Below are positions 1 through 9,319 of a stretch of DNA of 64,000 nucleotides, in pieces. Where the stretch lies: NCBI RefSeq assembly GCF_018968705.1, contig NZ_CP076668.1, positions 4,289,001 to 4,353,000 of the forward strand, read 5' to 3'. Origin of the DNA: Pseudomonas lijiangensis. Lineage in GTDB: Bacteria > Pseudomonadota > Gammaproteobacteria > Pseudomonadales > Pseudomonadaceae. The notes beneath the pieces were generated by a model. It searched no databases, was not told where the DNA came from, and was given only the letters and a program-made list of their open reading frames with translations. Both the position numbers and the translations under genes were made by a program. Each line of letters opens with the position of its first letter. The stretch's first letter is position 1.

Positions 1-279
1 GTCGGCCGCAAGGGACGCGCCTACTGGGGCGCCTATGGCGTGTCGAAGTTCGCGACCGAAGGGCTGATGCAGACCCTGGCCGACGAACTGGACACTGTCG
101 CGCCAGTGCGCTCCAACAGCATCAACCCCGGCGCAACCCGTACCAGCATGCGAGCCCAGGCTTACCCCGCTGAAAACCCTCTGGACAACCCGACGCCCGA
201 GGAAATCATGCCGGTCTATCTGTACCTGATGGGCCCCGACAGCACCGGCATCAACGGCCAGGCTTTCAACGCGCAATAA
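1..279 (+). CDS. SDR family oxidoreductase, YciK-like (C-terminal part, cut by window start)
   Basis: The reading frame is open from base 1, so this is the last 92 residues of a gene that begins outside the window. The visible part carries the catalytic YxxxK of short-chain dehydrogenases (YGVSK, residues 12-16 of the fragment) and the following NPGATRT stretch, which in this family closes over the NAD(P) nicotinamide. The family is cytoplasmic and NAD(P)-dependent. YciK-type members have no firmly assigned substrate. The fragment resembles YciK most in the ATEGLMQTLADE helix and the short C-terminal tail ending GQAFNAQ, but this is recognition without a search. A weak terminator-like hairpin follows the stop. 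Confidence 0.8.
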   Translation, partial: VGRKGRAYWGAYGVSKFATEGLMQTLADELDTVAPVRSNSINPGATRTSMRAQAYPAENPLDNPTPEEIMPVYLYLMGPDSTGINGQAFNAQ

Positions 280-293
280 AGCCGGCTGCACAA

Positions 294-334
294 AAGCCTG
301 TCCTGGCGGAAATCCGTCACGGCAGGCTTATTTC
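294..334 (+). terminator. possible intrinsic terminator after the SDR gene
   Basis: GCCTG and CAGGC arms enclose an inner CGGA/TCCG stem and are followed by TTATTT. The T tract is short, so termination strength is uncertain. Confidence 0.4.
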
Positions 335-494
335 ATGAATATGCCGAGTCAAGGAAACGTCGAACTGTCTTGCCCGGTCTCTTGATCGTCTTTATTAGTC
401 GTTTAAATTCAAATAGTTAGATTAAAAAACCGTACATGGCACGACTTTCGCTCTGCCTCTCACAAGCCAGCAACGATGTGAGAGGAGTAAAGCC

Positions 495-1421
495 ATGAGT
501 TCTCCGACCGGTCCCAAGACAATTGATTTCGATACTGCAAGATTGCAAAGGCTCGACTCTCGCACTCGACCGGCGGCCCCTCTTCCTCCTGCTGATCTGC
601 CCACCCTCATTCAGCAACTGAGCCAGCAGTTACAGAGCAGTCTGGAAGCCGAAAAGATTCTTGGCATGTTCTTCCGTGGCATTCAACGCCTCATGCCATT
701 GTCCGCGCTGATCTATGAACACTCCCGCAGCGATCTGAGCCTGCATTTGGGTGAAAGCGCGGAGCACCGTGCCCATTACACCTTGCGCCACATGAACGAA
801 TGCCTGGGGAATCTGGAATTCCAGCGCGACACGGCATTCAGCGAGCAGGAACTGGGCGAGCTTGAGTCACTGATCATCTGCCTGCTCTACCCCATGAAAA
901 ATGCGCTGCTGTATCGCATCGCCATGCAAAGCGCACTGCGCGACCCGCTGACCAATACCGGCAACCGGATCGCGATGGACCAGAACCTGATGCTGGAAAT
1001 CGAAGTGTCTCACCGCCAGAAACAGCCGCTTTCAGTGCTGATGCTGGATATCGATTACTTCAAGAACGTCAACGACAACTTCGGCCACAAGACCGGCGAT
1101 GAGGTGCTGCGCACCATTGCCCATACGCTCAAGACTCAGTTGCGCAGCGTTGACCGGATGTTCAGGTATGGCGGGGAAGAGTTTGTGGTTGTGCTTGCCA
1201 ACACTGATCGCGAGTGTGCAGCCATGATCGGTGAACGCCTGCGCCAGGCGGTGCTGGAACTGAAGTTCCACGAAAGCAATACCGTGCTCAACACCACCAT
1301 CAGCCTGGGCTGTTCGACGCTGCTGCCGGCAGAATCGGCCGACAGCCTGCTACGCCGCGCCGACAAGGCCTTGTATGTCGCCAAACGCGAGGGCCGCAAC
1401 CGCCTGAACATGGCGGGTTAA
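495..1421 (+). CDS. diguanylate cyclase (GGDEF domain)
   Basis: A 308-residue protein with a C-terminal GGDEF domain that should make cyclic di-GMP from two GTP. The active-site loop reads GGEEF (residues 226-230), a functional variant. An RxxD inhibitory site (RSVD) lies the canonical five residues before it, so product inhibition is expected. Residues 1 to about 140 form a sensory or dimerisation region without a recognised motif; it has no clear membrane segment, so the protein is probably cytoplasmic. The ATG is preceded by a strong GAGGAG ribosome site. It converges on undA-rbdA, a second c-di-GMP locus. Activity is inferred from the intact motif; the input signal is unknown. Confidence 0.9.
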   Translation: MSSPTGPKTIDFDTARLQRLDSRTRPAAPLPPADLPTLIQQLSQQLQSSLEAEKILGMFFRGIQRLMPLSALIYEHSRSDLSLHLGESAEHRAHYTLRHMNECLGNLEFQRDTAFSEQELGELESLIICLLYPMKNALLYRIAMQSALRDPLTNTGNRIAMDQNLMLEIEVSHRQKQPLSVLMLDIDYFKNVNDNFGHKTGDEVLRTIAHTLKTQLRSVDRMFRYGGEEFVVVLANTDRECAAMIGERLRQAVLELKFHESNTVLNTTISLGCSTLLPAESADSLLRRADKALYVAKREGRNRLNMAG

Positions 1422-1430
1422 GTGAGAGCT

Positions 1431-1489
1431 TCTTCGCGACTGAAGTCGCTCCCACACACAGCCCGCAGGAGCGAATTCATTCGCGAAAG
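1431..1489. repeat. degenerate REP-like palindrome (class C)
   Basis: Two decayed half elements lie between convergent genes: TCGCGACTGAAGTCGCTCCCAC and AGGAGCGAATTCATTCGCGAA written in opposite sense. They match the class C elements at 31841 and 51690 but the arms no longer pair fully. Confidence 0.6.
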
Positions 1490-1515
1490 ACCGGACCAAT
1501 GAATCCGCTGTTTTA

Positions 1516-2301
1516 TCAGGCCCCGACCGCTGCTACACGCTCGCGCGAAGGCTTTACCTTGTCCAGCTGCATACAGCTTTCAAGGAACAGGTACATGTAG
1601 TCATAGCTCTTGGTGGTCGCCTGACGCAATTCGGTCTGTAGCTGCACGCTGGGGTTGTTGCCCGCCAGGGTGCAAATGATCTCCAGCGCTTCCCATGGGT
1701 GCGCATCGTCATACTGAGCGTGCATCTTCAGCCATTTCATGGCGCGCTTGCGGGTTTCGCTGGGGAAACCTTCGGCGTAGACATCACTGGAACAGACGAC
1801 TGCCGCCCACTCGCCTGTTGCCCCCTCGATGGCATAGTTGGTGGCGGCCATGGCCACGGCCAGGGAATCCGAAGAGCTGGTCTGCCAGCACCAGTGGCTC
1901 AAGGCATGCAGCTCGGGCGCCACGCGCTGGGCGTGCAGGTCATCGACACTCACCCCATGGCCGGCACACCAGTTCACCCAATAATCTGCATGATTGAGTT
2001 CGACGCGGATATTACGCATCAGCCAGCGACGCGCCATATCCTCCCCAGGATGGCGGCCGAAACGTGTCTTGGTCAGGTTCTTGGCCATGTAGACGGCAAA
2101 CTGCTCAACCACCGGCCAGCCGCCAATCAAGTAATGGCGCATGACCTGCGGGCTCAGGCGCCCATCACGCATTTTCTGATACAGCTCGTGTTCGACCACA
2201 CGAGCCTTGGCGGCACTGCAATCCTTGATCAACTGTTGCGCCCATGCCGGATAACTGCTGGCTTCCATGAGCGGACCGGTTCTATTGAAAGTGTCGATCA
2301 C
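1516..2301 (-). CDS. undA: UndA-like non-heme iron oxidase (medium-chain fatty acid to 1-alkene)
   Basis: A 261-residue member of the TenA/heme-oxygenase-like fold. In Pseudomonas, UndA oxidatively decarboxylates lauric acid to the volatile 1-undecene. The metal ligands known for UndA are present in place: the ELNH motif gives E101 and H104, and H194 lies in HAQYDDAH. Further candidate ligands are E66, E159, D198/D199 and H201, which fits a di-iron site. Automated annotation often calls this family a TenA transcriptional regulator, but no DNA-binding domain is visible. The start is GTG at 2301, overlapping the rbdA stop as GTGA, with a GGGAG ribosome site inside the end of rbdA, so it is co-transcribed and probably translationally coupled. 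The length matches UndA as remembered; substrate is inferred by orthology. Confidence 0.82.
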   Translation of the reverse strand: MIDTFNRTGPLMEASSYPAWAQQLIKDCSAAKARVVEHELYQKMRDGRLSPQVMRHYLIGGWPVVEQFAVYMAKNLTKTRFGRHPGEDMARRWLMRNIRVELNHADYWVNWCAGHGVSVDDLHAQRVAPELHALSHWCWQTSSSDSLAVAMAATNYAIEGATGEWAAVVCSSDVYAEGFPSETRKRAMKWLKMHAQYDDAHPWEALEIICTLAGNNPSVQLQTELRQATTKSYDYMYLFLESCMQLDKVKPSRERVAAVGA

Positions 2302-4796
2302 TGTGCGGCTCCCTTTTTTGTTGGTTGTACCGAGTTGGCTTGATACCCATGAGCCTCGGCCATCACGGAGGCCGGGCGTGCAGGCTGGGTGTACAGGCTT
2401 TCACACGTCAATAACTCTGGACGAGCTATCAAGTACCCCTGTGCAAAATCCACACCTATTTCCTGCAGAGCAGACTCAATCTGCGGGGTTTCAACAAACT
2501 CGGCAATGGTTTTCTTGCCCATGACGTGGCCAATATGATTGATGACATCGACCATGGCACGATTGATCGGATTGTCGAGCATATCCTTTACAAAGCTACC
2601 ATCGATCTTCAGAAAATCGACGGGAAGATGTTTCAGGTAAGCAAAGGAGGACATCCCGGAGCAGAAGTCATCAAGGGAGAACAGGCAACCCAGTGCCTTG
2701 AGTTCATTCATGAAGCGGATGGCGCTGCCCAGGTCGGCAATCGCACTGGTTTCGGTCACCTCGAAACAGATCATGCTCGGGGAAACACCATACGTCCTGA
2801 ACTGCAGCTTCAGGTAATCCAGAAAGGCCTCATCACCAATACTGGAGCCGGACAGATTGATGGCACAGATCGCCTGGGGCATCTGGTGCCGTGGATCGTT
2901 CATGCATTGCGCAATGACCTGAAAGACATTCTGCACAACCCAGCGATCAAGGGTTGTCATCAAGCCATAACGCTCTGCTGCCGGTATGAAGCTGTCCGGT
3001 GAAACCATTCGCCCCGATTCGTCGCGCAGGCGCAAAAGGATCTCGACATGCCTCACCCCGTCATCAGGCTGGTGAAGCGGTGCAATTTCCTGGGTGTACA
3101 GGCAGAAACGGTTCTCGCCCAGGGCCATGTGCAGGCGCTGGATCCAGGCCATTTCACCGGAGCGTGTGGAAAGCTGCGAATCGTCCGGATGGTAGACCTG
3201 AACCCGGTTGCGACCCTTTTCCTTGGCCATGTAGCACGCCATGTCTGCTGCTCGAAGCGAAGCCTCCAGCGTGGTCGGCGCATCGCCTATATGCACCAGA
3301 CCAATACTGATCGTCGTCACAAAGGGTCGGCCTTTCCAGACGAAATGCATGCTCTGCACCATCTTGCGCAGGCTCTCGGCGATTTCCAGGGCCGTCTGTG
3401 GCGCACAATTGCACAGCAGAATACCGAACTCATCGCCCCCTAAGCGGGCAAGGGTGTCACCTTCACGAATCCCCTGAGGCAACATCCGGCACAGATGCCG
3501 GAGCAGTTCGTCGCCCGCTGAGTGACCGTTGGTGTCATTGATCAGCTTGAACTGATCCAGATCCAGAAACATCAGGCAGTGACTTTCATTCGAGGATTCG
3601 GAATCTGCGAGCAACTGCTCCAGGCGATACTCGAACTCGCTCCGGTTGACCAACCCGGTCAGTGCATCATGGGCGGCCTGCCAGGAAAGGTTGGCCAGAT
3701 GCTGGCTTTCCTGGGTCATGTCGTGCAGCACCAGCACAGCGCCACTGACAACCCCGTCGCTGTAGATCGGCGACCCGACCAGATTGACCATCACCGTGCT
3801 GCCATCCAGACGCTGGATCAGCTTGCAGTGCACGCTGCCACCCTTGAACTTGCCGCTGAGGATATGCTCCATCAGCGTCAGGCTGTCCTTGTGGTCGTTT
3901 TCGTCCAGCAGATTGAACAGCGCAGCCAGCGGCAGCCCGATTGCCTGGCTGTTACGCCAGTGAGTCAGCCCTTCTGCAGCTGCGTTCATGTAAACGATCG
4001 CACCGCTGACGTCCGTGGTGATAACTCCGTCGCCGATGGACTCCAGCGTGATCTGAGCCCGGTCCTTCTCCAGTTGCAGCGCATGGGCAAAGACGTGGCG
4101 CTGTTCGAGCAGCTTGCGCGAACGTAACAGTGCCAGAAGGATCAGCACCAGGGCTGTGACCGGATTGATGATCAGCAGCAGCCATAGAATGAATCTCGAC
4201 CCCTCTCCCAACGCATCGCTGAAAGCCTTGGCAACGGGGGTTACCGCGTCATTGATTGCATTGATCCGGGCGTGCCATTGCAAGGATTCATCCGGGCTCA
4301 CCGCACCTTCAGCCACTCGGCTGTGGATCGCGCGGGCCAGCTCATCGAGCCGGGCAAGATAGTCATCCCCGATGTTCCACCAGTAGATGGCCTTTTCCAT
4401 GTAACTGAAGTCATGGAAGTTGCGGTACAGCCAGATGATGCCGCCGACATCATCCGGGTGGTTACCGCCTTGAAGAATGGCGTCTCTGGCATCCGCCAAC
4501 GAGGGATCGGGCTGATTCAGCACCTGACGCAGGGCCTGACCGCCCTGGGGAATGGCAATAGCCTGCTGGTACCTGGCAAAGTCGCGCTCGTCATGACTGT
4601 CGACATAAAGTCCCAGGTAATGGATGGCGTCCTTCTGCCCCTTGGACCAGAGGCTTTCGCCCACGACATAGCTGCGTACGGCAGACAAGGTGTACAGGCT
4701 CACACACCCGAGCAGCGCCTGAAAAAGCGCCACGGCAACAAAAGGCCACACAATGCCTAAAAGACGAGGCTTAGAGAGAGACCGCGACTGCTTCAT
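2298..4796 (-). CDS. rbdA: membrane PAS-GGDEF-EAL cyclic di-GMP enzyme, RbdA-like
   Basis: An 832-residue inner-membrane protein. A first transmembrane helix (about 12-36) and a second (about 200-225) bracket a periplasmic sensor region, followed by PAS (about 240-360), GGDEF and EAL domains. The cyclase loop is intact (GGDEF, 453-457) with an RxxD site (REGD) five residues before. The phosphodiesterase signature is EILLR (585-589), the usual ExLxR form, and the DDFCSG loop is present. In P. aeruginosa, RbdA degrades cyclic di-GMP and promotes biofilm dispersal. The neighbouring ABC exporter, DsbA-like gene, trhO and bolA follow the P. aeruginosa order, supporting orthology. It is the first gene of a coupled pair with undA. 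Confidence 0.85.
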   Translation of the reverse strand: MKQSRSLSKPRLLGIVWPFVAVALFQALLGCVSLYTLSAVRSYVVGESLWSKGQKDAIHYLGLYVDSHDERDFARYQQAIAIPQGGQALRQVLNQPDPSLADARDAILQGGNHPDDVGGIIWLYRNFHDFSYMEKAIYWWNIGDDYLARLDELARAIHSRVAEGAVSPDESLQWHARINAINDAVTPVAKAFSDALGEGSRFILWLLLIINPVTALVLILLALLRSRKLLEQRHVFAHALQLEKDRAQITLESIGDGVITTDVSGAIVYMNAAAEGLTHWRNSQAIGLPLAALFNLLDENDHKDSLTLMEHILSGKFKGGSVHCKLIQRLDGSTVMVNLVGSPIYSDGVVSGAVLVLHDMTQESQHLANLSWQAAHDALTGLVNRSEFEYRLEQLLADSESSNESHCLMFLDLDQFKLINDTNGHSAGDELLRHLCRMLPQGIREGDTLARLGGDEFGILLCNCAPQTALEIAESLRKMVQSMHFVWKGRPFVTTISIGLVHIGDAPTTLEASLRAADMACYMAKEKGRNRVQVYHPDDSQLSTRSGEMAWIQRLHMALGENRFCLYTQEIAPLHQPDDGVRHVEILLRLRDESGRMVSPDSFIPAAERYGLMTTLDRWVVQNVFQVIAQCMNDPRHQMPQAICAINLSGSSIGDEAFLDYLKLQFRTYGVSPSMICFEVTETSAIADLGSAIRFMNELKALGCLFSLDDFCSGMSSFAYLKHLPVDFLKIDGSFVKDMLDNPINRAMVDVINHIGHVMGKKTIAEFVETPQIESALQEIGVDFAQGYLIARPELLTCESLYTQPARPASVMAEAHGYQANSVQPTKKGAAQ

Positions 4797-4937
4797 GGGT
4801 TCACTTCACCACATGACTGGTTGAACGTCCTGATCAGAGACTAGGCTAAATCCAACAAGAGAGACGAGTGATTTTCTCGGTTTTTATACAAGGTGCAACA
4901 TTGCGCACAAAGCTGGCGTGGTGGGTCGGCCCTGCAA

Positions 4938-6764
4938 TCAGACCTGTTGCAGATATCCATACAGCTTGGCGTAGAGCCCGCCCTCGGCGATCAGTTGCTG
5001 GTGATCCCCTTCCTCGGCGATACGCCCACCATCGAATACCAGGACCCGGTCGGCCTGTTTTACCGCAGACAGGCGATGAGCGATGATCAGGGTCGTGCGG
5101 CTGCGCAGAAAGAGCGCCAGCGCCTGATGCAGATTGTATTCGGTGGCCGCATCCAGCGCAGAAGTCGCCTCGTCCAGAATGACGACTTTGGGGTCCGACA
5201 ACACCATGCGCGCAATGGCCAGACGCTGACGCTGCCCGCCGGACAAACGCACCCCGGAACGCCCCACAATGCTGTCCAGGCCCTCGGGCAGCAGGCGGAT
5301 GGTCGACTCAAGCTGAGCAACCTCCAGCGCCGCCCAGCAGGCTTCATCCGTGCAGTCACGGCCCATGGTCAGGTTGGCGCGTATGGAGTCATTGAACAGT
5401 GCCGGATGTTGCAGCACCACTGCCACATTTTCCCGCACCCGCTCCAGACCGATCTCCTGCAGGGTGGAGCCGCCAAAACGAATGGTTCCGGTCTGCGCGC
5501 TGTACAGCCCCAGCAGCAACTGCACCAGGGTACTTTTACCGCCACCGCTGGCACCGACGATCGCGACCTTTTCACCGGGCGCAATCGACAGGTTCAACTG
5601 ATCCAGGACAAGGTCTTCGCCATAGCCGAAGCTCAGCCCACGCACCTCGATGCCGACGGTTTCCCGCCCCTTGAGAGGGTCGACAACACCGGGATATTGC
5701 GGCTCGTCTTCACGGCCCAGCAGCTCATTGATACGGGTCAGCGCCCCGCCCGCCGCGTAATAGGCGTATTGCAGGTTCAGCAATTGCTCCACCGGCGCAA
5801 TCATGAACCACAGGTAACTGAATACCGCGAGCATCTGGCCAATGGAAAGATCCGAGAACAGCACCGTGAGCATGGCCGCAGCCCGAAAAATATCGATGCC
5901 GAACTGAAACAGCAGGCCACTGGCCCGGCCGGACGCATCGCTTTTCCACTGGGAGCTCACTGCGTAATCGCGCACTTCCCGGGCACGCTGGCCCAGGCGC
6001 CCCAGGAAAAAGCCCTGCCGATTGCCTGCCCGCACTTCCTGAATGGCATCCAGGGTTTCGCTCAAGGCCTGGGTAAAGCGCGAAGTACTGTCGTTCTCGA
6101 GCTTTTTGAGGTGTTTGACTCGCTTGCCCAGCCGCACGGTGGCAAAGATCACCAGCGGATTGAACAGCATGATCAGCAGCGCCAGCTTCCAGTGCATCCA
6201 CATCAGAATGCCAGCGGTGCCTGCCAGGGTCAGGGTCGCCACCAGAAAACGGCTGAGGGTTTCGCCGACGAACTTGTCCAGCGTGTCCAGATCAGTGACC
6301 AGATGCGTGGTCACCATGCCGCTGCCCAGGCTTTCATACTCGCGCAGGGAAATACGCTGGAGGCGTTCGATCAGCCGCAAACGGATGCGATAGACAATGT
6401 CCTTGGCCAGTCGCGCGAACAACCGCGCCTGCAGGACATTGAACAACAAGGCGCCCAATCGCAGGACCAGAGTCAGCACCAGCATCAGACCGATGTAACC
6501 CACCGCCTTCTGCAGGCTGTCGGGCAAGGCATGGTCCATGATTTTCAGCGCAGCATCACCACGCCCCAGCAGCACTTCGTCCACCAGCAAGGGCAGGAGC
6601 AACGGAATCGGCACGCTGCACAGCGTCGCCAGCACGGCCACGCCATTGGCGATCCAGAGGGCTTTCTTGTGACGTAAGGCCAGCCGCCGGATTTCGGCCC
6701 AGCTCAATCTGTCGCCGGGAGACTCCGGCTGTGGGGAGGAAGGCTCTTCATGCACTGGCTGCAC
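4938..6764 (-). CDS. ABC transporter, fused permease/ATPase (exporter type)
   Basis: A 608-residue half transporter with an N-terminal six-helix membrane domain (about 35-335) and a C-terminal nucleotide-binding domain. The ATPase motifs are complete: Walker A GASGGGKST (404-412), signature LSGGQ (508-512), Walker B VVILDE (527-532) and H-loop histidine 563. The architecture is that of MsbA-like homodimeric exporters in the inner membrane; the cargo is not predictable. The start overlaps the end of the DsbA-like gene by 17 bases, so the two are probably co-transcribed. Confidence 0.9.
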   Translation of the reverse strand: MQPVHEEPSSPQPESPGDRLSWAEIRRLALRHKKALWIANGVAVLATLCSVPIPLLLPLLVDEVLLGRGDAALKIMDHALPDSLQKAVGYIGLMLVLTLVLRLGALLFNVLQARLFARLAKDIVYRIRLRLIERLQRISLREYESLGSGMVTTHLVTDLDTLDKFVGETLSRFLVATLTLAGTAGILMWMHWKLALLIMLFNPLVIFATVRLGKRVKHLKKLENDSTSRFTQALSETLDAIQEVRAGNRQGFFLGRLGQRAREVRDYAVSSQWKSDASGRASGLLFQFGIDIFRAAAMLTVLFSDLSIGQMLAVFSYLWFMIAPVEQLLNLQYAYYAAGGALTRINELLGREDEPQYPGVVDPLKGRETVGIEVRGLSFGYGEDLVLDQLNLSIAPGEKVAIVGASGGGKSTLVQLLLGLYSAQTGTIRFGGSTLQEIGLERVRENVAVVLQHPALFNDSIRANLTMGRDCTDEACWAALEVAQLESTIRLLPEGLDSIVGRSGVRLSGGQRQRLAIARMVLSDPKVVILDEATSALDAATEYNLHQALALFLRSRTTLIIAHRLSAVKQADRVLVFDGGRIAEEGDHQQLIAEGGLYAKLYGYLQQV

Positions 6765-7380
6765 GCTCCAGCCATCGCCCGAGCAATGGCGCTAGTTCGC
6801 TCAGGGGTTGATAACCATTGGTCAGCAACGCGAACTGCCCGTTGTGCTCGGCGAGCAGGGTCGGAAAACCGGCAATGCCAAGCCCCTGCACCCAGGCAAA
6901 GTCGGACGTCGTGGCCGCTCGCTGCTCAACGCTGTCAAACGCGTCCGCGAACGGCTGACGGGGCAGCCCCGCCTGCTCGGCCAGTTCGACCAGCAACGGG
7001 GCATGGGTGACATCGCGCCCTTGCGTGTAAAACGCCTGCTGAATCAGTTTGACCAGCGCCCACGCCCCTTGGGGATCAAGATGCCGGGCTGCGGTCACGG
7101 CCCGGCAGGCCGGCGTGGTGTCGTAGACGAAACCCTCCGGCAAGGCACCTTCCAGACGAAATGCCTGGCCGGTGGCTTTCTCTACCGCATCCCAGTGCTC
7201 AAGGATATAGCGCCGCGTGGAAGCGTCCAGCGCCGTGGTGCCGGAGCGCAAACCACCCATGACCAGATGCAGCGGCACGCCGCCCGCCTGTGCCTGTTCT
7301 ACCAATGCCTCGGCCACCGGAGCGAAACCCCAGCACCACGAGCACATCGGGTCCATTACATAGATCAGGCGGGAGGACAT
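6748..7380 (-). CDS. DsbA family protein (FrnE-like thioredoxin fold)
   Basis: A 210-residue protein of the DsbA-like thioredoxin superfamily. The redox motif CSWC lies at residues 13-16, right after the first strand, and no signal peptide precedes it, so it is likely cytoplasmic, as for FrnE-type and 2-hydroxychromene-isomerase-like members. A conserved cis-proline region (GIAGFPTLLAEHNG) is present near residue 170. It sits 3 bases after trhO and overlaps the ABC exporter gene. It could act as an oxidoreductase or disulfide isomerase; the substrate is unknown. Confidence 0.85.
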   Translation of the reverse strand: MSSRLIYVMDPMCSWCWGFAPVAEALVEQAQAGGVPLHLVMGGLRSGTTALDASTRRYILEHWDAVEKATGQAFRLEGALPEGFVYDTTPACRAVTAARHLDPQGAWALVKLIQQAFYTQGRDVTHAPLLVELAEQAGLPRQPFADAFDSVEQRAATTSDFAWVQGLGIAGFPTLLAEHNGQFALLTNGYQPLSELAPLLGRWLERAASA

Positions 7381-7383
7381 GGC

Positions 7384-8337
7384 TCAGGCCTCGGATTGCG
7401 AACGGTAGTTGTGACCAATCGGGTGCGGCTGATTACGGGCCTTTGCCAGCTCGATCTGCTTCTGCCGGTCAATGGCGCTGCGGCGAGTCTTTTCGCTCAG
7501 GCTGTCCCAGCAGTGCGGGCAACTGACACCCGGCGAATAATGCTCGCTGGCGCGATCTTCGGCACTGATCGGTGTGCGGCAGGCATGACATTGATCGTAG
7601 TCGCCTTCGCTCAGGTCGTGACGCACCGTGACACGGTTATCGAACACGAAGCAGTCGCCACTCCACTTGCTCTCTTCCTGAGGGACTTCTTCCAGGTATT
7701 TGAGAATCCCGCCCTTGAGGTGATAGACCTCCTCGAAACCCTCGCCCAGCATGTAGCTCGATGCCTTTTCGCAACGAATGCCGCCGGTGCAGAACATGGC
7801 GACCTTCTTGTGCACGGCCGGGTCGAAGTGCTCCTTGATGTACTCGGGAAACTCGCGAAAGCTGGTGGTCTTCGGGTCGATGGCGCCCTCGAAGGTGCCG
7901 ATGGACACTTCGTAGTCGTTGCGGGTATCGATCAGCAGCACTTCAGGGTCGGTGATCAGGGCGTTCCAGTCCCTGGGTTCGACATAAGTGCCAACGCGCT
8001 TGTTGGGGTCCACACCTTCGACACCCAGGGTTACGATCTCTTTCTTGAGCTTGACCTTGGTGCGATAGAACGGCTGCTCGTCGCAGAACGATTCCTTGTG
8101 ATCGATATCGACCATGCGCGGATCGTTTTTCAACCAGGCCAGCAGGCCATCGATACCTTCACGGCTACCGGAAACCGTACCGTTGATGCCCTCTTCGGCG
8201 ATGAGCAGAGTGCCCTTGATGCCATTGGCGATCATGGCCTGCAACAGAGGCTCACGCAGGGCAACGTAATCGCTGAGGGTCACGAATTTGTATAGCGCAG
8301 CTACGACGATCGGCTGAGTCATCGGCTCTTGTGTCAT
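7384..8337 (-). CDS. trhO: tRNA uridine(34) hydroxylase, rhodanese-type
   Basis: A 317-residue homologue of TrhO (YceA), which hydroxylates uridine 34 of certain tRNAs on the way to 5-methoxyuridine-type wobble modifications. Order: an N-terminal ferredoxin-like domain (about 1-110), a rhodanese domain with active cysteine C183 in CTGGIRC, then a C-terminal part with two CxxC pairs (CHAC and CPHC) that looks metal-binding. The first ATG has a GGAGAG ribosome site six bases upstream, so it is preferred over the internal ATG six codons later. Confidence 0.9.
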   Translation of the reverse strand: MTQEPMTQPIVVAALYKFVTLSDYVALREPLLQAMIANGIKGTLLIAEEGINGTVSGSREGIDGLLAWLKNDPRMVDIDHKESFCDEQPFYRTKVKLKKEIVTLGVEGVDPNKRVGTYVEPRDWNALITDPEVLLIDTRNDYEVSIGTFEGAIDPKTTSFREFPEYIKEHFDPAVHKKVAMFCTGGIRCEKASSYMLGEGFEEVYHLKGGILKYLEEVPQEESKWSGDCFVFDNRVTVRHDLSEGDYDQCHACRTPISAEDRASEHYSPGVSCPHCWDSLSEKTRRSAIDRQKQIELAKARNQPHPIGHNYRSQSEA

Positions 8338-8482
8338 GTATCTCTCCAGGTGGTGACCCTCGTAAAGGGCCTACCGGACAAAAAATCAGAACGAAAAACG
8401 CACCGGCCTTGCGGCGCGGTGCGGATTCTAGCAAAACAGGCGTTATCAGGATATTGCTTCGGGGCGGACCCCGGCGCTCAGG

Positions 8483-8776
8483 TCAGTGACCGCCGGCACA
8501 GGTCGGCGAAGCGGGAGCCGCGCCGATCCTTGTCCATTCCTCAGGCGTGTAGGTGTGCAATGCCAGGGCGTGGAACTCGCCCATCAGGCTACCCAGCGTG
8601 GCGTAGACCTTCTGATGCCGCTTGACCGAGTTCAGGCCCGCAAACTGGTCGCTGACCAGAATGGCCTTGTAATGCGTCTGCTGACCACGACTGTGCATGT
8701 GGCTCTCGTCGAGCACTTGCAGGTGCTGTGGCTCAAGCAGCGCAAGCGCCGACTCGATTTTCTGTTGCATGCTCAT
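8483..8776 (-). CDS. bolA: BolA family protein
   Basis: A 97-residue protein with the BolA fold: the N-terminal helix, the conserved ESHMHS segment and the FAGLNSVKRHQKVYATLG stretch with its invariant RHQ. BolA proteins pair with monothiol glutaredoxins in iron-sulfur cluster handling and affect cell shape under stress. The C-terminal tail ends with one cysteine and one histidine, as in many gamma-proteobacterial members. The start may instead be the second ATG two codons later. It lies 15 bases after the DUF2059 gene and is probably co-transcribed with it. Confidence 0.88.
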   Translation of the reverse strand: MSMQQKIESALALLEPQHLQVLDESHMHSRGQQTHYKAILVSDQFAGLNSVKRHQKVYATLGSLMGEFHALALHTYTPEEWTRIGAAPASPTCAGGH

Positions 8777-8791
8777 GACCAGGCTCGCCTG

Positions 8792-9319
8792 TCAGGGTTT
8801 CTTGGGCGCAGCCGGGGCTGCGGCTTTGGCAGGCTCCAGCTCGGCGGTCATGTCGGCGAGCAGCTTGTTGACCACCGGCACGGCGCTTTCCAGCTTGCTC
8901 TGGGTCAGTTGGGCCGATTGCTGAGCCAGCTCAGGCATTTTGGACATGACTTTCTTGCCCAGTGGCGACTGGTAGAACACGACCAGATCCTTCAACTCGC
9001 TTTCGGTGAAGTTGGCGGTGTAGAGCTTGACCATGTCCGGCTTGAGCTTGTTCCAGCCGATTGCCTGATCGACAGCGGTGTTGGCCTTGGCCTGATAGGT
9101 TTCCAGCAAGGCCTTTTTCGATGCAGGGGCCTTGGTTTCAGCAAAACGCTGGGCAAACATCTGCTGGACCTGCGCGTATACCGGAGCACCCAGCTTGTCA
9201 GCGTTGGCAAGCTTGAGGAAGGTTTCGGCACTGGCGTTGTGGCTGGCGGTGTCGGCGAGAACCTGACCGCTGGCGCAAACCAGGGCTACCGCAGTACAGA
9301 TGGCACGAAGACGGGTCAT
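8792..9319 (-). CDS. DUF2059 domain exported protein
   Basis: A 175-residue protein with a typical signal peptide (MTRLRAICTAVALVCASGQVLA, likely cleavage after residue 22). The mature part is helical, with the conserved DUF2059 block YTANFTESELKDLVVFYQSPLGKK, and ends in an alanine/proline/lysine-rich tail. The function of DUF2059 is unknown; a periplasmic location is inferred. AAGGAA precedes the ATG. Confidence 0.82.
   Translation of the reverse strand: MTRLRAICTAVALVCASGQVLADTASHNASAETFLKLANADKLGAPVYAQVQQMFAQRFAETKAPASKKALLETYQAKANTAVDQAIGWNKLKPDMVKLYTANFTESELKDLVVFYQSPLGKKVMSKMPELAQQSAQLTQSKLESAVPVVNKLLADMTAELEPAKAAAPAAPKKP

Noticed and set aside
1516..2301. TenA-type transcriptional regulator or thiaminase II for the 261-residue gene
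   Set aside because: There is no DNA-binding domain, and the ELNH and HAQYDDAH metal ligands fit the UndA-type oxidases; no thiamine genes are nearby.
4893..6677. 594-residue plus-strand ORF opposite the ABC transporter
   Set aside because: The product is glutamine/arginine/histidine-rich and lies wholly antisense to a gene with complete ATPase motifs. Long antisense frames are common in high-GC genomes.
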